Below, one piece after another: positions 9,641-21,475 of a stretch of 64,000 nt of DNA (the first letter of the stretch is position 1; every line of letters begins with the position of its first letter). Under the pieces are notes generated by a model. The model saw only the letters and a list, made by a program, of their open reading frames with translations. It searched no databases and was not told the origin of the DNA. The DNA is taken from the NCBI RefSeq assembly GCF_040183065.1, contig NW_027185499.1, positions 1,302,001 through 1,366,000 of the forward strand, written 5' to 3'. Source of the DNA: Periplaneta americana (Eukaryota > Arthropoda > Insecta > Blattodea > Blattidae). The position numbers were made by a program, and so were the translations under genes.

Positions 9641-12600
9641 ATGCAGACGGGGATATCCATATCGTACGGCAAGTCAGTACTTGTACTACTTTATTTAATT
9701 CAATATATGGTGCTACTACGTAATTATGCAACATTAAACATAAATTGTTTACAAAGTAAAAATAAACAGTCGTTACTCAATGCATTCATAAGACAAAATA
9801 GCATAGATATTCTATTGTTGCAGGAAGTGAATACCGAAAACTTTGATTTCATAGGACCGCAGTACGATTATGTTGTTAACACTGGTGATGAAAATCGTGG
9901 TACGGCAGTTATTTATCGTTGTGGACTTACGGTTGATGCCATCGAAAAACATCCAAGCGGACGAGTGATAGCCATGAAGATTAATAACATTCAGGTGCTC
10001 AATGTATATCTCCCTTCTGGAACTAATCATCGCCAACAGAGAGAAAGTTTTCTAAGTAAGAAACTCCCTTTCTTCCTTCGTCACAGATATGACTGTCTAT
10101 TGATAGGTGGGGACTGGAACTGCGTGCTTCACGCGAAAGATCAAACGGGGCAGTATAATCCATCTCCGGTTTTAGCATACCTAACACAAGACTTACATTT
10201 AGTAGATACGTGGGAGCTTCTCCATGGTAATAGAGTCGAATATACTTTTCGCCGACAAAATGGAGCATCGCGATTAGATCGTTTCTATATCACTCGAACA
10301 CACAGTAAATGTATTTACCGTATACAAGTTTTTCCAACGCCATTTTCTGACCATGACTGTGTCCTCCTCTCACTCCAGACTGATATTACTCTTCCCATAT
10401 ATGATAAGGGCTCTTGGAAACTGAACAACACTTTACTACACATTCCTGAAATTAGTGAACAATTTTCTCAACATTTTGAAAAATTAAAAAGCAAAGCCAA
10501 CAAATCCAAACTCAACATCATGCAAAAGTGGGTAAACATTATAAAACCTGGAATAAAAACTTATTTTCAACAAGCAGGTATCATTCGAGCCGAAGCAAAT
10601 AGAGACACACTGAATTTTTATTATCAGTTGTTAAATGAATTGTATGCGGTACAACAGGCGGGTGGTAATAAGTGGCAAGAAATTCTGAACATCAAATCGA
10701 CTATTTGTGCTCTTCAACAAAAATTCATGGACGGTGTAAAGATACGTGCGAGAACGCCAACAGTAAGCGAAGATGAAAGATGCGCCCTATACCATCTTGT
10801 AAAGGAAAAACGCAACGCTAGGACTAAATATATATCCCACCTCCAAACAACGGAAGGAACACAATTAACATCTAACTCAGATTGTATTAAAGAAATTGAA
10901 ACCTTCTTCAGAGCCCTTTATTCTGCATCTCCCACATCTGCAACGGAAACAGACACTTTACTTAAGCACGTGAATAGACACTTGAATCTGCAGCAGCAAC
11001 ACGATCTTCAGCTACCAATTACAGAAGAAGAAATTCTTAGGGCAATAGAAACTGCACCCAAGAATTCTGCCCCTGGACCTGATGGACTTACATATCAATT
11101 GTACAAAATGCAATGGAATTTAATTAAAGACACATTAGTGGACTTGTTCAATTACATTTTTGATAGAGGGATTGTAGTTGAGGGGTTCAGTGATGGGATT
11201 GTAATACTTCTCCCGAAGGTTACAAATCCACGTACAGTGTCGGAATATCGTCCAATTACACTCTTGAACACAGATTATAAGTTATTTATGAAGATACTAG
11301 CGTGCAGAGTCAAAACAACTTTTCGGGATATTATTGAAATAGGCCAAACTTGCAGTGTACCAGACAAATCAATAATACACAACCTTGCCACCATTCGTGA
11401 TTCAATTTTATATTATGAAGAATTCCCGGATGAAAAAGCAGCACTGTTATCAATAGATTTTAATAAGGCCTTTGATAGAATGAACCATCTCTATCTACAA
11501 CGAGTTATGAAACACTTCTGTATACCAGAAAAATTTGTTAATGCTATAAGTAGCTTGTATGGTAGTGCATACTCCAAAATTCAAGTGAACGGTTTCTTTA
11601 CGAAACGTATCCCAATTGCATCATCGGTACGACAAGGATGCCCTCTATCAATGTGCCTATTCGCTATTGGTATAGAACCACTTATTAGAATGTCACATAA
11701 CACCTTACAAGCTGGACGAGCCACGTGCAACATGTTCATGATCCGGGCTTATGCAGACGATGTTGTAATCCTACTCCGAGATGAAGACGAGTGTACAAAA
11801 TTACCACAGATTCTACACACATATAGTATGGCATCCTGTGCACAAATAAATGTACAAAAGTCATCATTAGTACCATTAGGCAACTGGGCTGCTACACACA
11901 CTGTTAATCATATCCCTATAAAAAGAAAAGCAAAGATTTTAGGATTGACAGTATGTGCATCCTTCAAAGAAATGGTTGACATCAATTGGTCCATTACGTC
12001 TGCAAGAACTCGAGCAACAATGTTTCAGCATATACATAGAAACCTCAATCTCCTTGAGAGGATATGGCACATAAACGTATTTTGCCTGTCCAAACTGTGG
12101 TATCTAGCACAGATTTTGCCTCTTTCTTCCAAATACTCCACAATGCTAGACAGAGCAATCAGCTTCTATGTCTGGAAAGGATATTTTTACAAGCTTCCGA
12201 AAACGCAGTTGCATCTACCAATAACTAAAGGAGGTTTACAGCTGACAGCAATAAAAGAGAAAAGTCAGGCCCTTTTGACACGGAATATTCTTCGCGCGAA
12301 ACACGATGAAAGCGATCCCATGGACAACAAATTCTGGCAAGACCACATTCCACTACTATGCAGTAAAACTACCACCTTACCGCACTCGCTGAAAATGATT
12401 TGGGAAATAATAGAGTCATATCCACCAACAACAGTCACGAATGAAAAGAATCAAAACACCAAGACTATCTACACTTACTTCATGAAGAAAGCCGTGCAAA
12501 CGCCACGTATCGTGGAAAAGTTGCCAAACCAAAAATGGGGAAATATATGGCGCAATTTGCATATGGCAAACATCCCGACTGCATGGAAGACAACAGTATA

Positions 12601-13033
12601 TTGCTATCTCAACCAGATTATACCGACTGAAGAAAAGAGACATCGCCATAACTTAACAGACTCCCCGGCACGCAAAAAGTGTGGGTGGTTAGACACACTG
12701 AAACATCGTGTCACAAATTGTGGTGCTGCGAAAACCATATGGGAAGGAGCAAAAGCTTTACTAGTAAAAGTATGGCCAGATTCGCAACTACATGATTGGT
12801 TCCAAACATTATTGGTATTAGACCCACCAACAAAACAAAACAAATTTGTAACGGTATGGCTTGCTTCAGGATTCCTGCACTACCAGTTGACAAAGTCCTT
12901 GCACAAAATGGAAGAATTCCTACATATGTTGAAAGAAGAGGCAGCCAAGTTGGAAATGAAGGACGACAAATCATCCCAAATTTTAAAAGAACTCAAACTA
13001 TTACAACTGAATAGCTCACTCAATTTAGTTTAA
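9641..13033 (+). CDS. LINE ORF2: APE endonuclease and reverse transcriptase
   Basis: A 1130-residue polyprotein for target-primed reverse transcription. Endonuclease at about residues 28-245: Asn in LNINC (33), Glu in LLLQEV (62), GGDWN (156-160), ASRLDRFYIT (209-218) and SDHD (236-239). Reverse transcriptase at about 460-740: SAPGPDGLTYQLYK (477), EYRPITLLN (535), SIDFNKAFD (604-612), RQGCPLS (664-670) and the catalytic YADD (704-707). A C-terminal cysteine/histidine cluster (KKCGWLDTLKHRVTNC) corresponds to the CCHC of the related element. All catalytic residues I can check are present and there are no stops. The true start could be the Met at residue 23. Confidence 0.92.
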   Translation: MQTGISISYGKSVLVLLYLIQYMVLLRNYATLNINCLQSKNKQSLLNAFIRQNSIDILLLQEVNTENFDFIGPQYDYVVNTGDENRGTAVIYRCGLTVDAIEKHPSGRVIAMKINNIQVLNVYLPSGTNHRQQRESFLSKKLPFFLRHRYDCLLIGGDWNCVLHAKDQTGQYNPSPVLAYLTQDLHLVDTWELLHGNRVEYTFRRQNGASRLDRFYITRTHSKCIYRIQVFPTPFSDHDCVLLSLQTDITLPIYDKGSWKLNNTLLHIPEISEQFSQHFEKLKSKANKSKLNIMQKWVNIIKPGIKTYFQQAGIIRAEANRDTLNFYYQLLNELYAVQQAGGNKWQEILNIKSTICALQQKFMDGVKIRARTPTVSEDERCALYHLVKEKRNARTKYISHLQTTEGTQLTSNSDCIKEIETFFRALYSASPTSATETDTLLKHVNRHLNLQQQHDLQLPITEEEILRAIETAPKNSAPGPDGLTYQLYKMQWNLIKDTLVDLFNYIFDRGIVVEGFSDGIVILLPKVTNPRTVSEYRPITLLNTDYKLFMKILACRVKTTFRDIIEIGQTCSVPDKSIIHNLATIRDSILYYEEFPDEKAALLSIDFNKAFDRMNHLYLQRVMKHFCIPEKFVNAISSLYGSAYSKIQVNGFFTKRIPIASSVRQGCPLSMCLFAIGIEPLIRMSHNTLQAGRATCNMFMIRAYADDVVILLRDEDECTKLPQILHTYSMASCAQINVQKSSLVPLGNWAATHTVNHIPIKRKAKILGLTVCASFKEMVDINWSITSARTRATMFQHIHRNLNLLERIWHINVFCLSKLWYLAQILPLSSKYSTMLDRAISFYVWKGYFYKLPKTQLHLPITKGGLQLTAIKEKSQALLTRNILRAKHDESDPMDNKFWQDHIPLLCSKTTTLPHSLKMIWEIIESYPPTTVTNEKNQNTKTIYTYFMKKAVQTPRIVEKLPNQKWGNIWRNLHMANIPTAWKTTVYCYLNQIIPTEEKRHRHNLTDSPARKKCGWLDTLKHRVTNCGAAKTIWEGAKALLVKVWPDSQLHDWFQTLLVLDPPTKQNKFVTVWLASGFLHYQLTKSLHKMEEFLHMLKEEAAKLEMKDDKSSQILKELKLLQLNSSLNLV

Positions 13034-13979
13034 TTCAGGGATTACAAACGTGTTCCCCTTGTTGTTTTGTTCTCTAACCATTGCATGCTCGCTCATTGGT
13101 AATATTAAACCAACACTGAACAATATTTAGTGTACATTTTACCTCAACTTATATTCAATATTTAAATGTATGTAAATATGTTGTTATTAGTGAAATAAGG
13201 AGAATTTTGAGGTAATAGATTAACGTAATTTCAGTTATTCTCAGTTTAAAAAAAATAATGTAAGTTTATAACTTATTCATTCAACATCACAGGTTCTCGT
13301 AATGTAGCTATAATGATATGCCAGGAATTACTGTATGATTTTATGTAATTTTAATTTTACAGTTAATAGCATAGAACTTTAATTCTGTTAACTATTGAAA
13401 CTATATGGTATATTTTGACTATGAAGATGAATTAGAGTGAAAAGTTCAAGCCATGAAGTTAACTGAGGTTATTGACGATAAGTTTCAAAATAATTATACT
13501 ATCAGATTGCATTGGGCATCTAGGATAGCAATGTAGTATGCTCTTGCAACACAGTTTAAGAATGTAAAAGAGTAATTATGAACTTGTAGGAATTAAGTTT
13601 CACATAATGTGAAACTGTTTCAGTTTACATAATGTTTGAGATAATGTTGTAAGAAAGATAAGATATTATAGATATTATGTTTAGTGTCAAATTTCTGATC
13701 TTTCTAAGACGATTAGATATGTAAAATTGAGTTTGAAGAGAGAACATTGATTTACTGTTGTCTCGGGATTCACTTTTCAATGGTGTGTTGAGAATTTTTT
13801 ACAAGGTATATAAGAGCAAAAATTTAATTTTCAGAATGCTTGTTACCATAATGCCTTTTGTAGAACGGTTTTGCAGAATGACATCTATATCTGGGGTTAA
13901 GTTACCTCTAAAATAATTTTATGAAGTCTTTGTTCTGTATCTGTTTTAATAAAAATAAAAAAAAAATGGTGAAAAAAAA
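13034..13979 (+). other. LINE 3' UTR and poly(A) tail
   Basis: AT-rich and non-coding. It ends with an AATAAA signal near 13947 and A-rich runs before the target duplication at 13980-13985. Confidence 0.75.
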
Positions 13980-13985
13980 AACCGT

Positions 13986-14012
13986 GTTTATGAATGTGAT
14001 AATAATAATATC

Positions 14013-14070
<58 letters not shown>

Positions 14071-14160
14071 TTTTTTTAACTTCATACAGCAGTTTAACCT
14101 ACAGACTGAATTGAAAATTTTACATAGTAATTCTTTTATTAACCATGTTTATGAATATTC
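13986..14160. repeat. Third copy of AAT-plus-tail unit
   Basis: An (AAT)n run at about 14000-14069, then the same segment as after 7966 and 8133 (ACTTCATACAGCAGTTTAAC), with several substitutions. Confidence 0.75.
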
Positions 14161-14192
14161 ACATTCAGAGTTCCTATGCAAATGATGCAAGT

Positions 14193-14200
14193 CTGACAGC
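14193..14200. repeat. Left target duplication of hAT element
   Basis: CTGACAGC, matching CTGATAGC at 15640-15647 in seven of eight positions. Confidence 0.7.
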
Positions 14201-14362
14201 CAGGATTGCCGGGTATCCCTATTTAGGCGGGATTCTCCCAATTTCCCTGTTGGATCCCGATTAAAGCGAGTTGGGATTGACAAAAATCCCTATTTTAAAA
14301 AGATCATTGTAGAATATATTTAAATTACTTCTATTTCCCATTATCCGATATTTATAATTATA

Positions 14363-14485
<123 letters not shown>

Positions 14486-15100
14486 GTTTATTTTGCCTGG
14501 CAGAGTTAAGGCCATGAGGCCTTCTCTTCCACTCAACCAGGTTTCAATTATATACATGAAATACAAAATCAGATTAAAAAACAACACGAAAGAAAATATA
14601 TTAGAAATTACATAAAATATAGTAGAAAATTACAATAGACAAGACCAGTTACATAATATAAAATTACAATTCACTTCAGATATACTATACAGTTAATATA
14701 CTAATAGAAGAGTACATGTGAGTTACAAGACATAAAATGTTGATTAACAAAGTCGTACTAAATGGCATGCAAATACAAATGATTAAGTAATGTATCAAGA
14801 TAATAAAAAAAAGAGAAAAAAGAAGAAGAGAGAGAGAGGAGAAAATAATAACAACTTGGTCATTTAAGACTATTTAGAAACTTCCACAAGAGTCTAGTTC
14901 TGTTCATTAAAAACATTTCTAAGTAGAGTGTGCTTAAAAGATTTTAGACTCCGACTTCTCCTGATTTCCTGTGACAAGGAATTCCAGGAACGAGCTGTGT
15001 GTATATATTGACTCAGATGATAACATTGTAAACATAGAGATAACCCGCGGATATTTAGGAAGTCTATGCGGTAGCCCAGCTGATTGCCGTAAGGCAACTA
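14486..15100 (-). pseudogene. CR1/Jockey-type LINE 3' fragment
   Basis: Read on the minus strand, 15097-14894 encodes a reverse transcriptase C-terminal tail containing ARSWNSLSQEIRRSRSLKSF, the usual form of which is A-R-x-WNSLP-x-x-IR...SL-x-x-FK. A 3' UTR of about 400 bp with TGGTTGAGTGGAAGAGAAGG follows and leads into the (CTA)n tail. The polymerase core is missing, so it is a 5'-truncated copy. Its orientation is opposite to the host hAT remnant. Confidence 0.75.
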
Positions 15101-15315
15101 AACTCGCAAAATAATACTTCTTTTATTTCTTCCGCATTGTTTATTAATCCCTTTCGATCCCTAGTCACTGCTCTCGCAATTAGTAAACATTGTGTCCTTT
15201 AAGTACAGTATGTTGAGTGGCAAGAAAGACAGCGTTTTGATATCATATTTTTCGCTAATAACAGACACATACAATTGCTGCGTTTTATAGTTTAGTGGAC
15301 TAGGTATGTTTAAAC

Positions 15316-15565
15316 ATGGATTCATCGTCAGATACTGAAACTGTTGCAGTACCGGTTCCGCAAAAGAAAAGTTGCAAAATTAATTTAGTAGAAAATGGTT
15401 AAAACATATTCGTCGTTAATAAAAGAAGTAAATTATTATAGTGTTCACTGTACTGTGTGTCCTTCGTATTTTAGTGTTTCTCACGAAGGCGAATAGTCCT
15501 ATTAGCCTACATTAAAAAGCACGCAAACACTGCTTTACAGAAAACTATTATAAATCTTATAATAA
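15316..15565 (+). pseudogene. BED/ZBED-like transposase N-terminus, broken
   Basis: One frame starts MDSSSDTETVAVPVPQKKSC and stops after 28 codons. A second frame gives YYSVHCTVCPSYFSVSHEGE and a third gives HIKKHANTALQKTI. Together these read as a BED-like zinc finger (CxxC then HxxxH) preceding a hAT-type transposase, a fold that binds transposon DNA. At least two frame changes separate the pieces and nothing of the catalytic domain remains. Assignment rests on motif recall. Confidence 0.5.
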
Positions 15566-15639
15566 AGTGTTGATAAGTCTAATGTCTTAAGTTAGCATCT
15601 GATATCCTGATTTTCCTCGCAGAAAACCTAGCAACTCTG

Positions 15640-15647
15640 CTGATAGC
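15640..15647. repeat. Right target duplication of hAT element
   Basis: CTGATAGC, one mismatch from 14193-14200. Confidence 0.7.
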
Positions 15648-15847
15648 AGACACACGGTATTAAAGGTATCGCAAAGCAAGTATTGTTCCTTTAAACAAAA
15701 ACATTTAGCTTTCGGATACGCAATACAACACGTATTCAAATAGCGGTTTCGAAATCCCGCGCGTTTTCTAACAAACAAATGGCGGCTTTCTGCTGCTTCA
15801 ATTTGGGAACATATTCCTCGCTTCTCCGCTACGGCGTGGTAGGGGCT

Positions 15848-16083
15848 CGATTTTTAATCGTCGCGCAAGTGTTGCTGGGCGTGAAATGTAGCCAACATGC
15901 CATGCACCAAACATATTTTGTAATCGCCGCACAAGTGTTGCTGTGAATACAATGTATCAAACATAGTGTTCACCAGACAAATTTGTAATCACCGCGCAAG
16001 TGTTGCTGGGAATACAATGGATCAAACATAGTGTTCACCAGACAAATTTGTAATCACCGCGCAAGTGTTGCTGTGAATACAAT
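15848..16083. repeat. 65-bp satellite array between two insertions
   Basis: About 3.6 monomers. They grade from the GGGCGTGAAATGTAGCC type to the GTGAATACAATGTATC type seen in the large array to the right, so this and 21543-24040 were one array before the LINE insertion. Confidence 0.9.
16081..16083. repeat. Short target duplication of minus-strand LINE
   Basis: AAT, repeated at 21543-21545. Removing 16084-21545 restores exactly one 65-bp monomer (the core GCGCAAG moves from 16059 to the next at +65). Confidence 0.6.
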
Positions 16084-16406
16084 TTTTTTTAAATTTTTTT
16101 TTAATTTTTTTTTTTCTGTAACTGTGGCCGAAGGGCTACACCGTACGGTCGGTGTGTTTTTTTTTTCTTTTTTTTTTTTTTGCTATTGAAAACCACTTTA
16201 TTAAAATACTATAGGTTAATTTACAAAATATCCATTTAACAATTCTGTATAAAATTAATTATTAATTAGTTTTAGTGCACACACTAGTCCAGTGTTATTT
16301 TTTTTTTATTTTTTTTTTAGACACTATGTTACATCATATACATAGGTATTTACATACAAACTAATACTATGATACAAGTTTGTTGGTACTTTTCTTCCCC
16401 CCCCCT

Positions 16407-19400
16407 CTATATACAGCAAAGATAGTGTATAATTCTTGCGTTGTTCCTGCTCACTCGTATTTGACTCTTTTTATATTTCATGTACAATTCATAGCCATCA
16501 CAATCACATATTTCATTTTGTAAAATATAATGCACCGTGTTTCCAAGAATCCAAATACAAGCGTCCTGTTTAAACTTAGAGACTACTTTAAAATCTGGCC
16601 TCGTTAGTATATAAGGACTAAACCACGGGTATCGATCAATTTTCAATCCCTGTAAATAGTATTCCATACGTTGCCAAATAGCATGTGTTCTGGTGCATCG
16701 TCCAAAAATGTGAGTCAACGTTTCAGGTTCACCACAAAACTCACAATTTGTATCATTTAATAATTTTATTCTATAACGCCTGTATCTGGTGGCTATTAAA
16801 TCGTGAATAACTAAGTACCACGATGATTTGACCGGCGCATCTAGTATTTTAATCGTGATATTTTCCCACAATTGCACTAGATTAACTCCTACCGGAAGGA
16901 TGTTGACTACCCGCATTGTTACCAACTCCCCATATTGCTGTAGGTGTCCATAGATTTCCCTTTTTGTAGGACAAGTATTTCCCACATCCAACGTATTTTT
17001 GTAACTCCCTTCCTGCATGTATAATCTTAAATATTTTAACATGGAAGGTATGTTTCGTAAATCGGGTGGATTCCTAAGGTCGACCTTTTGTCTCCATTGT
17101 TGAAACCACACCGCTGATATTGTATCTGTATTATTTTGAAGAATATGATTTCGATGAAGAAATAACGTTGTACATTTTTTAGTTACATTCCATAACCCTA
17201 ACCCACCTTCGTCAGTAGCACGATACAAGGTGGATAGTGGTACTTTAAATATACATCCTTTCCATAAATACCATAACATGACACTTGTGATTTGTCTGCT
17301 ATGACTCACCATAATTGGAAATACTTGTGCCAAATACCATAAGGCAGATAAAATAAAAGTATGAATAAACCATACTCTTTCATAAAGACAGAAATCCCTC
17401 CATTTATATATCTGTGTAAGTCTTTTTATTTTTTGGACAACCTTACTCCAATTTATACTCTGCATAGTATTGGGAAGGCGATGAAAATATATACCGAGTA
17501 TTTTTTGTTGATCAACAATTTTTATATTTTCAAAACTTGGTTCCTCTGTCCACACCCCTATGGGCAAGGCAGTCGATTTCCTTTTATTGATTTCTAACCC
17601 TGATACTGCTGCAAAGGGTTTCAATACTTTCTCCAATTGAGCTTTATCCTCTTCATTATTAATAATTACACTTACATCATCAGCATACGCTGTCGCTACT
17701 AGCCTAGAATTTCCGATCCTATATCCTGAAAGTTTTTCATGTAATAAATATAGGAGCGGATTTAGTGCAAGAGCAAATAGAATCATAGAAGCCGGGCATC
17801 CTTGTCGAATAGATCTTGTAATAGGTAAAGCAGCAGTAAGAAACCCATTAATTTGTATAACAGCACTGATATCAGTATATAGACATTTCAAATAGCCAAT
17901 AAATGTTGGATTGAGCCCATGCCAAGCTAAGACTTCAAATAGATACTTGTGACTAACACAGTCAATCTAAAGAAACGAGATATCCTTGGGATTTACCATG
18001 TAGGCTAGCTGCTACAACGTCTCTTAATTGACATACTACGTTAAATATTGATCTCCCAGATACTGCACAATTTTGAGAGGGGTGTATTATATCCGAAAGC
18101 ATAGGTTTAATTCTATTTGTTAAAACCCTTGCAAGTAGTTTGTAATCATAATTTAACAAGGATATCGGTCTATAATTATTAATTTCCGTTTTATCCCCTC
18201 CTTTGTGAATAAGTACTATAATTCCACGTCTTTGAGAAGGACCTAGTTTTTTTTTTACATAACATTTGATTGAATATTTTTGTCAGGGTGGGTCCTATAC
18301 ACTCCCAAAAAACCGCATAAAACTCATGGGGTATCCCATCCTCTCCTGGTGTTTTAGATCTTTTCCCTTGCTGTAAAGCTATAAAAATTTCCTTTTGTGT
18401 TACAGAACTTTCTAATTTTTTATTCTCAGTTTCTGAAATCTGTTTTTGTGCCGGTAGCTTGAAGATAGAAATAGACCCATTTAACTGTTTATGTTCTACA
18501 AAAATGTCATTATAATGTTCTCTCACTGCTTTACATATTTCAGATTTATTTGTAACAATCCGGCCTGCTCCATTTGCTATCGCAAGAATCGTGTTTTGTT
18601 GACGTCGTTTGACTACTTTGGACAGAAAATATAAGTTACTTTTTTCATTGTTAGTGCAATTCGTTTCCCTACTCCTAACCATAAGGCCCTGCATACGTTT
18701 TCGATAAATAGACAATATCTTAGCTTGACATCTGGATATCATTTTCTTACTCTCAGGAGTAGGTATATAATTACTTTGAACTTCTAATATACAACGATAA
18801 TAAAAATTAATCAGTCTTTCCTCATCCTGATGCTTAAGGTAGGTATATTGTTTGAAAAATGTACGAATCTTTGGTTTAACATAACATTCCCACCAATCCA
18901 CTAAGTCATCATATTTAGTTTGCCTTGTCAGCCATTGATGCCATTGTTCTATAAAGTTTTGTTGTAGTGATTTATCACTAAGGCAGGAAACATTTAGCTT
19001 CCAATATGACCTTCCAAATACAGGACAAGGAACATCTAAACGAATACGTAATAACACAGCAGAGTGGTCGGAAATAGGAACCGGAACCGTTTCTATGGAA
19101 CTAATGTGCGATGTTAATAACGGTGTTACATACATTCTGTCTAATCTAGAGGCCGAATTCCCAGTGAAAAAAGTATATTGAACCGTATTGTTTTTTAATA
19201 TCCAAGCGTCTGAAAGTTTAAAGTCGGTAACTAATGTCTGTAAACTATTACTGGGAAGAAAATGCCCTGTCGTATCTACTGCTCTTAAAACACAATTATA
19301 GTCTCCACCCATGATTAGAAATTTTGGTAGGGACCGAAGAAGATATGGCACATCTTGGGCAAAGAACAAGTTACGAGCCTTCCTTTTATTAGACCCCGAA

Positions 19401-19689
19401 GGTGCATATAAATTTAAAAACATATAGTCTTTATACATACCACTGATACCTTTCCCTGATGGAAGTTTTTCAACAAAGATTCTGACCCAACATTGACATA
19501 AGCTGTATAACCATAGATCTCTGAGAAATCATTTGTTTTAACTTCCTGGAGGAAGAGCACATCAACATCATTTGTTCGTAAGAAAATATTCAGCAATTTC
19601 ATTTTAACAGGCGAAGAATTTCCGTGAAAATTTAGTGTTCCGACTATAGCTACAAGTGACATTTGTAAAGTAATAATAGCAAGTAACAT
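16407..19689 (-). pseudogene. LINE ORF2, endonuclease-RT, broken
   Basis: Pieces in order on the minus strand. 19689-19414: endonuclease start with GTLNFHGNS and LFLQEV. 19438-18191: GGDYNC, ASRLDRMYVT, SDHSAVLL and RT start KTPGEDGIPHEFY. 18159-17962: NYRPISLLNYDYKLL. 17891-16407: RQGCPASM, YADD and the CEFCGEPETLTHIFGRC zinc cluster. Compared with the intact relative, about 30 residues between VNVGSE and LPSGKG are missing. One frameshift lies in an A10 run at 18248-18257 and another near 17965. It cannot encode active protein. Confidence 0.88.
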
Positions 19690-19870
19690 ATTCTTATATA
19701 AAAAAATATATACAATATTATAACAATAATCTATAATATCTCTACTCTTTTGTATTTAATATACAAAACTTAATTTGACATCTATTGTACATAGATTGAA
19801 TCTATTAAATTCTTAAATACGGTAAATACAACATCGGGCAAAATCTTAACATGATATATTAACAGTTAAA

Positions 19871-21214
19871 TTACTCATTGTGTTTTAACAAGGGGAACCC
19901 CAATTTACTACCTTCCCCCTTATAAGGATGTGAACGGTGTCTAGTAACAGTAATTGTTTTCTTTACATTTTGCTGACCTTTGTCTTCAAACTGTGTGTTA
20001 GTCGTGTCATCCTGCTCCATTTGTTGATACCAATCCTCCGTATGCTGCAGGTTCTTCGAGGTGGATGTTGGTATCGAACCAGATTGTAGGCTACTGATGT
20101 TTTGAATATTGTCAGGAGAATTGCTCAAATCACCGGACTCTTTCATTGTGTTAGCTGTTGAAGCACTGTAGTCTTGTTTCTTCTTAGGCATCTTTCCTAT
20201 GGCAGAGTTATTCAACTTGGTTCCCATTTGCTTTTCTGTTACTCTCGTGTCCTCTGTCTTCTGCTTTCCATGCATATCAGCTGAAGGAAGTTCTTCAGCT
20301 GAATCAGTGTCCGAATCAGGTATTGGTTGAGTTACAGTCCCATTATCTTTCTGCGTTTTATCCACGTCATATGTTGTGATGACTCTATTTGTAACCTCTT
20401 TGCCTACTGGTTTGTCTGTAACTGCATGCAATTCATTTTCGATGTTTGTTTTCACTGGTTTATTTTGATTATCAGCGTTCACTAATCTTGTAGACATGTT
20501 AGATGGCCCAGGTACATCACATATTTCAGGTGAGATGCCATCTTCACTCACATCAGTAGTTACATTAGCATGTGTCTGGAGTATGTCACTAAATGTCAGT
20601 CGCGTACGACGTACAGTGTTTATCGGCATTTTGACACTTCTGTTAGGGCAAGTATGCCGCAAATGACTAGAACTACCACACAAGAAACAAGTTTGTTCTT
20701 GCCCAGGGTAAGTGATATACGCTTCATAATTGGCAATTGTTAGATTCGTGGGAATAGATTGTTTGATCACCATTTGCACTACTCGTATGCCAGTATCTAT
20801 TTTGTATCGATATCTATGAGACCATTTTTCATTTTCTATTTGAAGCACTTTCCCAAAATTTTGTAAAGTATTACGGATCCTATCATTGGGAGCTTCTGGT
20901 GGAATATTTAAAACCCGGACGGAAATATAATCATCTTCAGCTGGTGTGATTGTCACTGTCGTCGTAGCACCATTAAGTAATTCCACTACTGATGTACCGG
21001 TATGTCTCTGTACGTAGCGTTCGTAATTTGCAGAGGATGTAAATTTTAAATATGCTGCATTTTGCTTACCAACAAGCTGAATGGTTTGTAGTTCTTCATC
21101 CTTTATCTTCAATACTTCGTCTATCCAACGGTGCACATCTAAAGCTGTAGGTCGTTGTTGTTCTTTGTCAAATGTTGCTCTCAATGTATGTTGACGCACT
21201 ATTTTAGTTGCCAT
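19871..21214 (-). CDS. LINE ORF1, CCHC nucleic-acid-binding protein
   Basis: A 447-residue relative of the 8388-9614 product. The N-terminus MATKIVRQHTLRATFDKEQQ aligns in style with MSTIRRLNTIKVQFDSSATR, which is why I choose this Met over the one 13 codons upstream in a Lys-rich run. It has an RRM-like segment around residues 97-165 (SVRVLNIPPEAPNDRI) and a CCHC knuckle CFLCGSSSHLRHTC (C176, C179, H184, C189). A long polar low-complexity tail follows. The frame is fully open although its ORF2 is dead, so it may still be expressed or may simply have escaped mutation. Confidence 0.8.
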   Translation of the reverse strand: MATKIVRQHTLRATFDKEQQRPTALDVHRWIDEVLKIKDEELQTIQLVGKQNAAYLKFTSSANYERYVQRHTGTSVVELLNGATTTVTITPAEDDYISVRVLNIPPEAPNDRIRNTLQNFGKVLQIENEKWSHRYRYKIDTGIRVVQMVIKQSIPTNLTIANYEAYITYPGQEQTCFLCGSSSHLRHTCPNRSVKMPINTVRRTRLTFSDILQTHANVTTDVSEDGISPEICDVPGPSNMSTRLVNADNQNKPVKTNIENELHAVTDKPVGKEVTNRVITTYDVDKTQKDNGTVTQPIPDSDTDSAEELPSADMHGKQKTEDTRVTEKQMGTKLNNSAIGKMPKKKQDYSASTANTMKESGDLSNSPDNIQNISSLQSGSIPTSTSKNLQHTEDWYQQMEQDDTTNTQFEDKGQQNVKKTITVTRHRSHPYKGEGSKLGFPLLKHNE

Positions 21215-21339
21215 TATATTGCTATTACCTATCTTTTTTTTTTTTAATTTCAACCGGCCAGAGGCCGTTTTCCAAAGTTATCTATTTTTGTTTTCTGTTT
21301 GTTTACCTTTGTTTCCTTCGTTTTTCTTTTTTTTTTTTT

Positions 21340-21475
21340 ACTTATTACTAATACAATCACAACACCCATGCCCGAGGCGGGACTCGAACCCACAACCCTT
21401 CGGACCAAGCGATAGGGACATGCCGTGCCCCTACCGCTTGAGCCATCCGGGTCGGCTATCGAACTATAACTTATC
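21340..21475 (-). mobile_element. tRNA-derived SINE in LINE 5' UTR
   Basis: On the minus strand the head reads GGATGGCTCAAGCGGTAGG (A box) and GTGGGTTCGAGTCCCGCC (B box), followed by an A-rich stretch. The fold is tRNA-like, but the cloverleaf is extended by a SINE body, so it is not a free tRNA gene. It lies between the LINE 5' end and ORF1. Confidence 0.7.

Larger units (their letters stand above)
8211..13979 (+). mobile_element. Full-length two-ORF APE-type LINE, apparently intact
   Basis: The element contains a 5' UTR of about 180 bp with a TTC run, ORF1 (8388-9614), a 26-bp spacer, ORF2 (9641-13033), a 3' UTR of about 0.9 kb with AATAAA, and an A-rich tail. A 5-6 bp duplication (AACCGT) flanks it. 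Both ORFs are open, which suggests a recent insertion. The architecture and ORF2 motifs look closest to Tx1/L1-like LINEs. I cannot place the clade without a tree. A decayed relative lies at 16084-21542. Confidence 0.88.
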
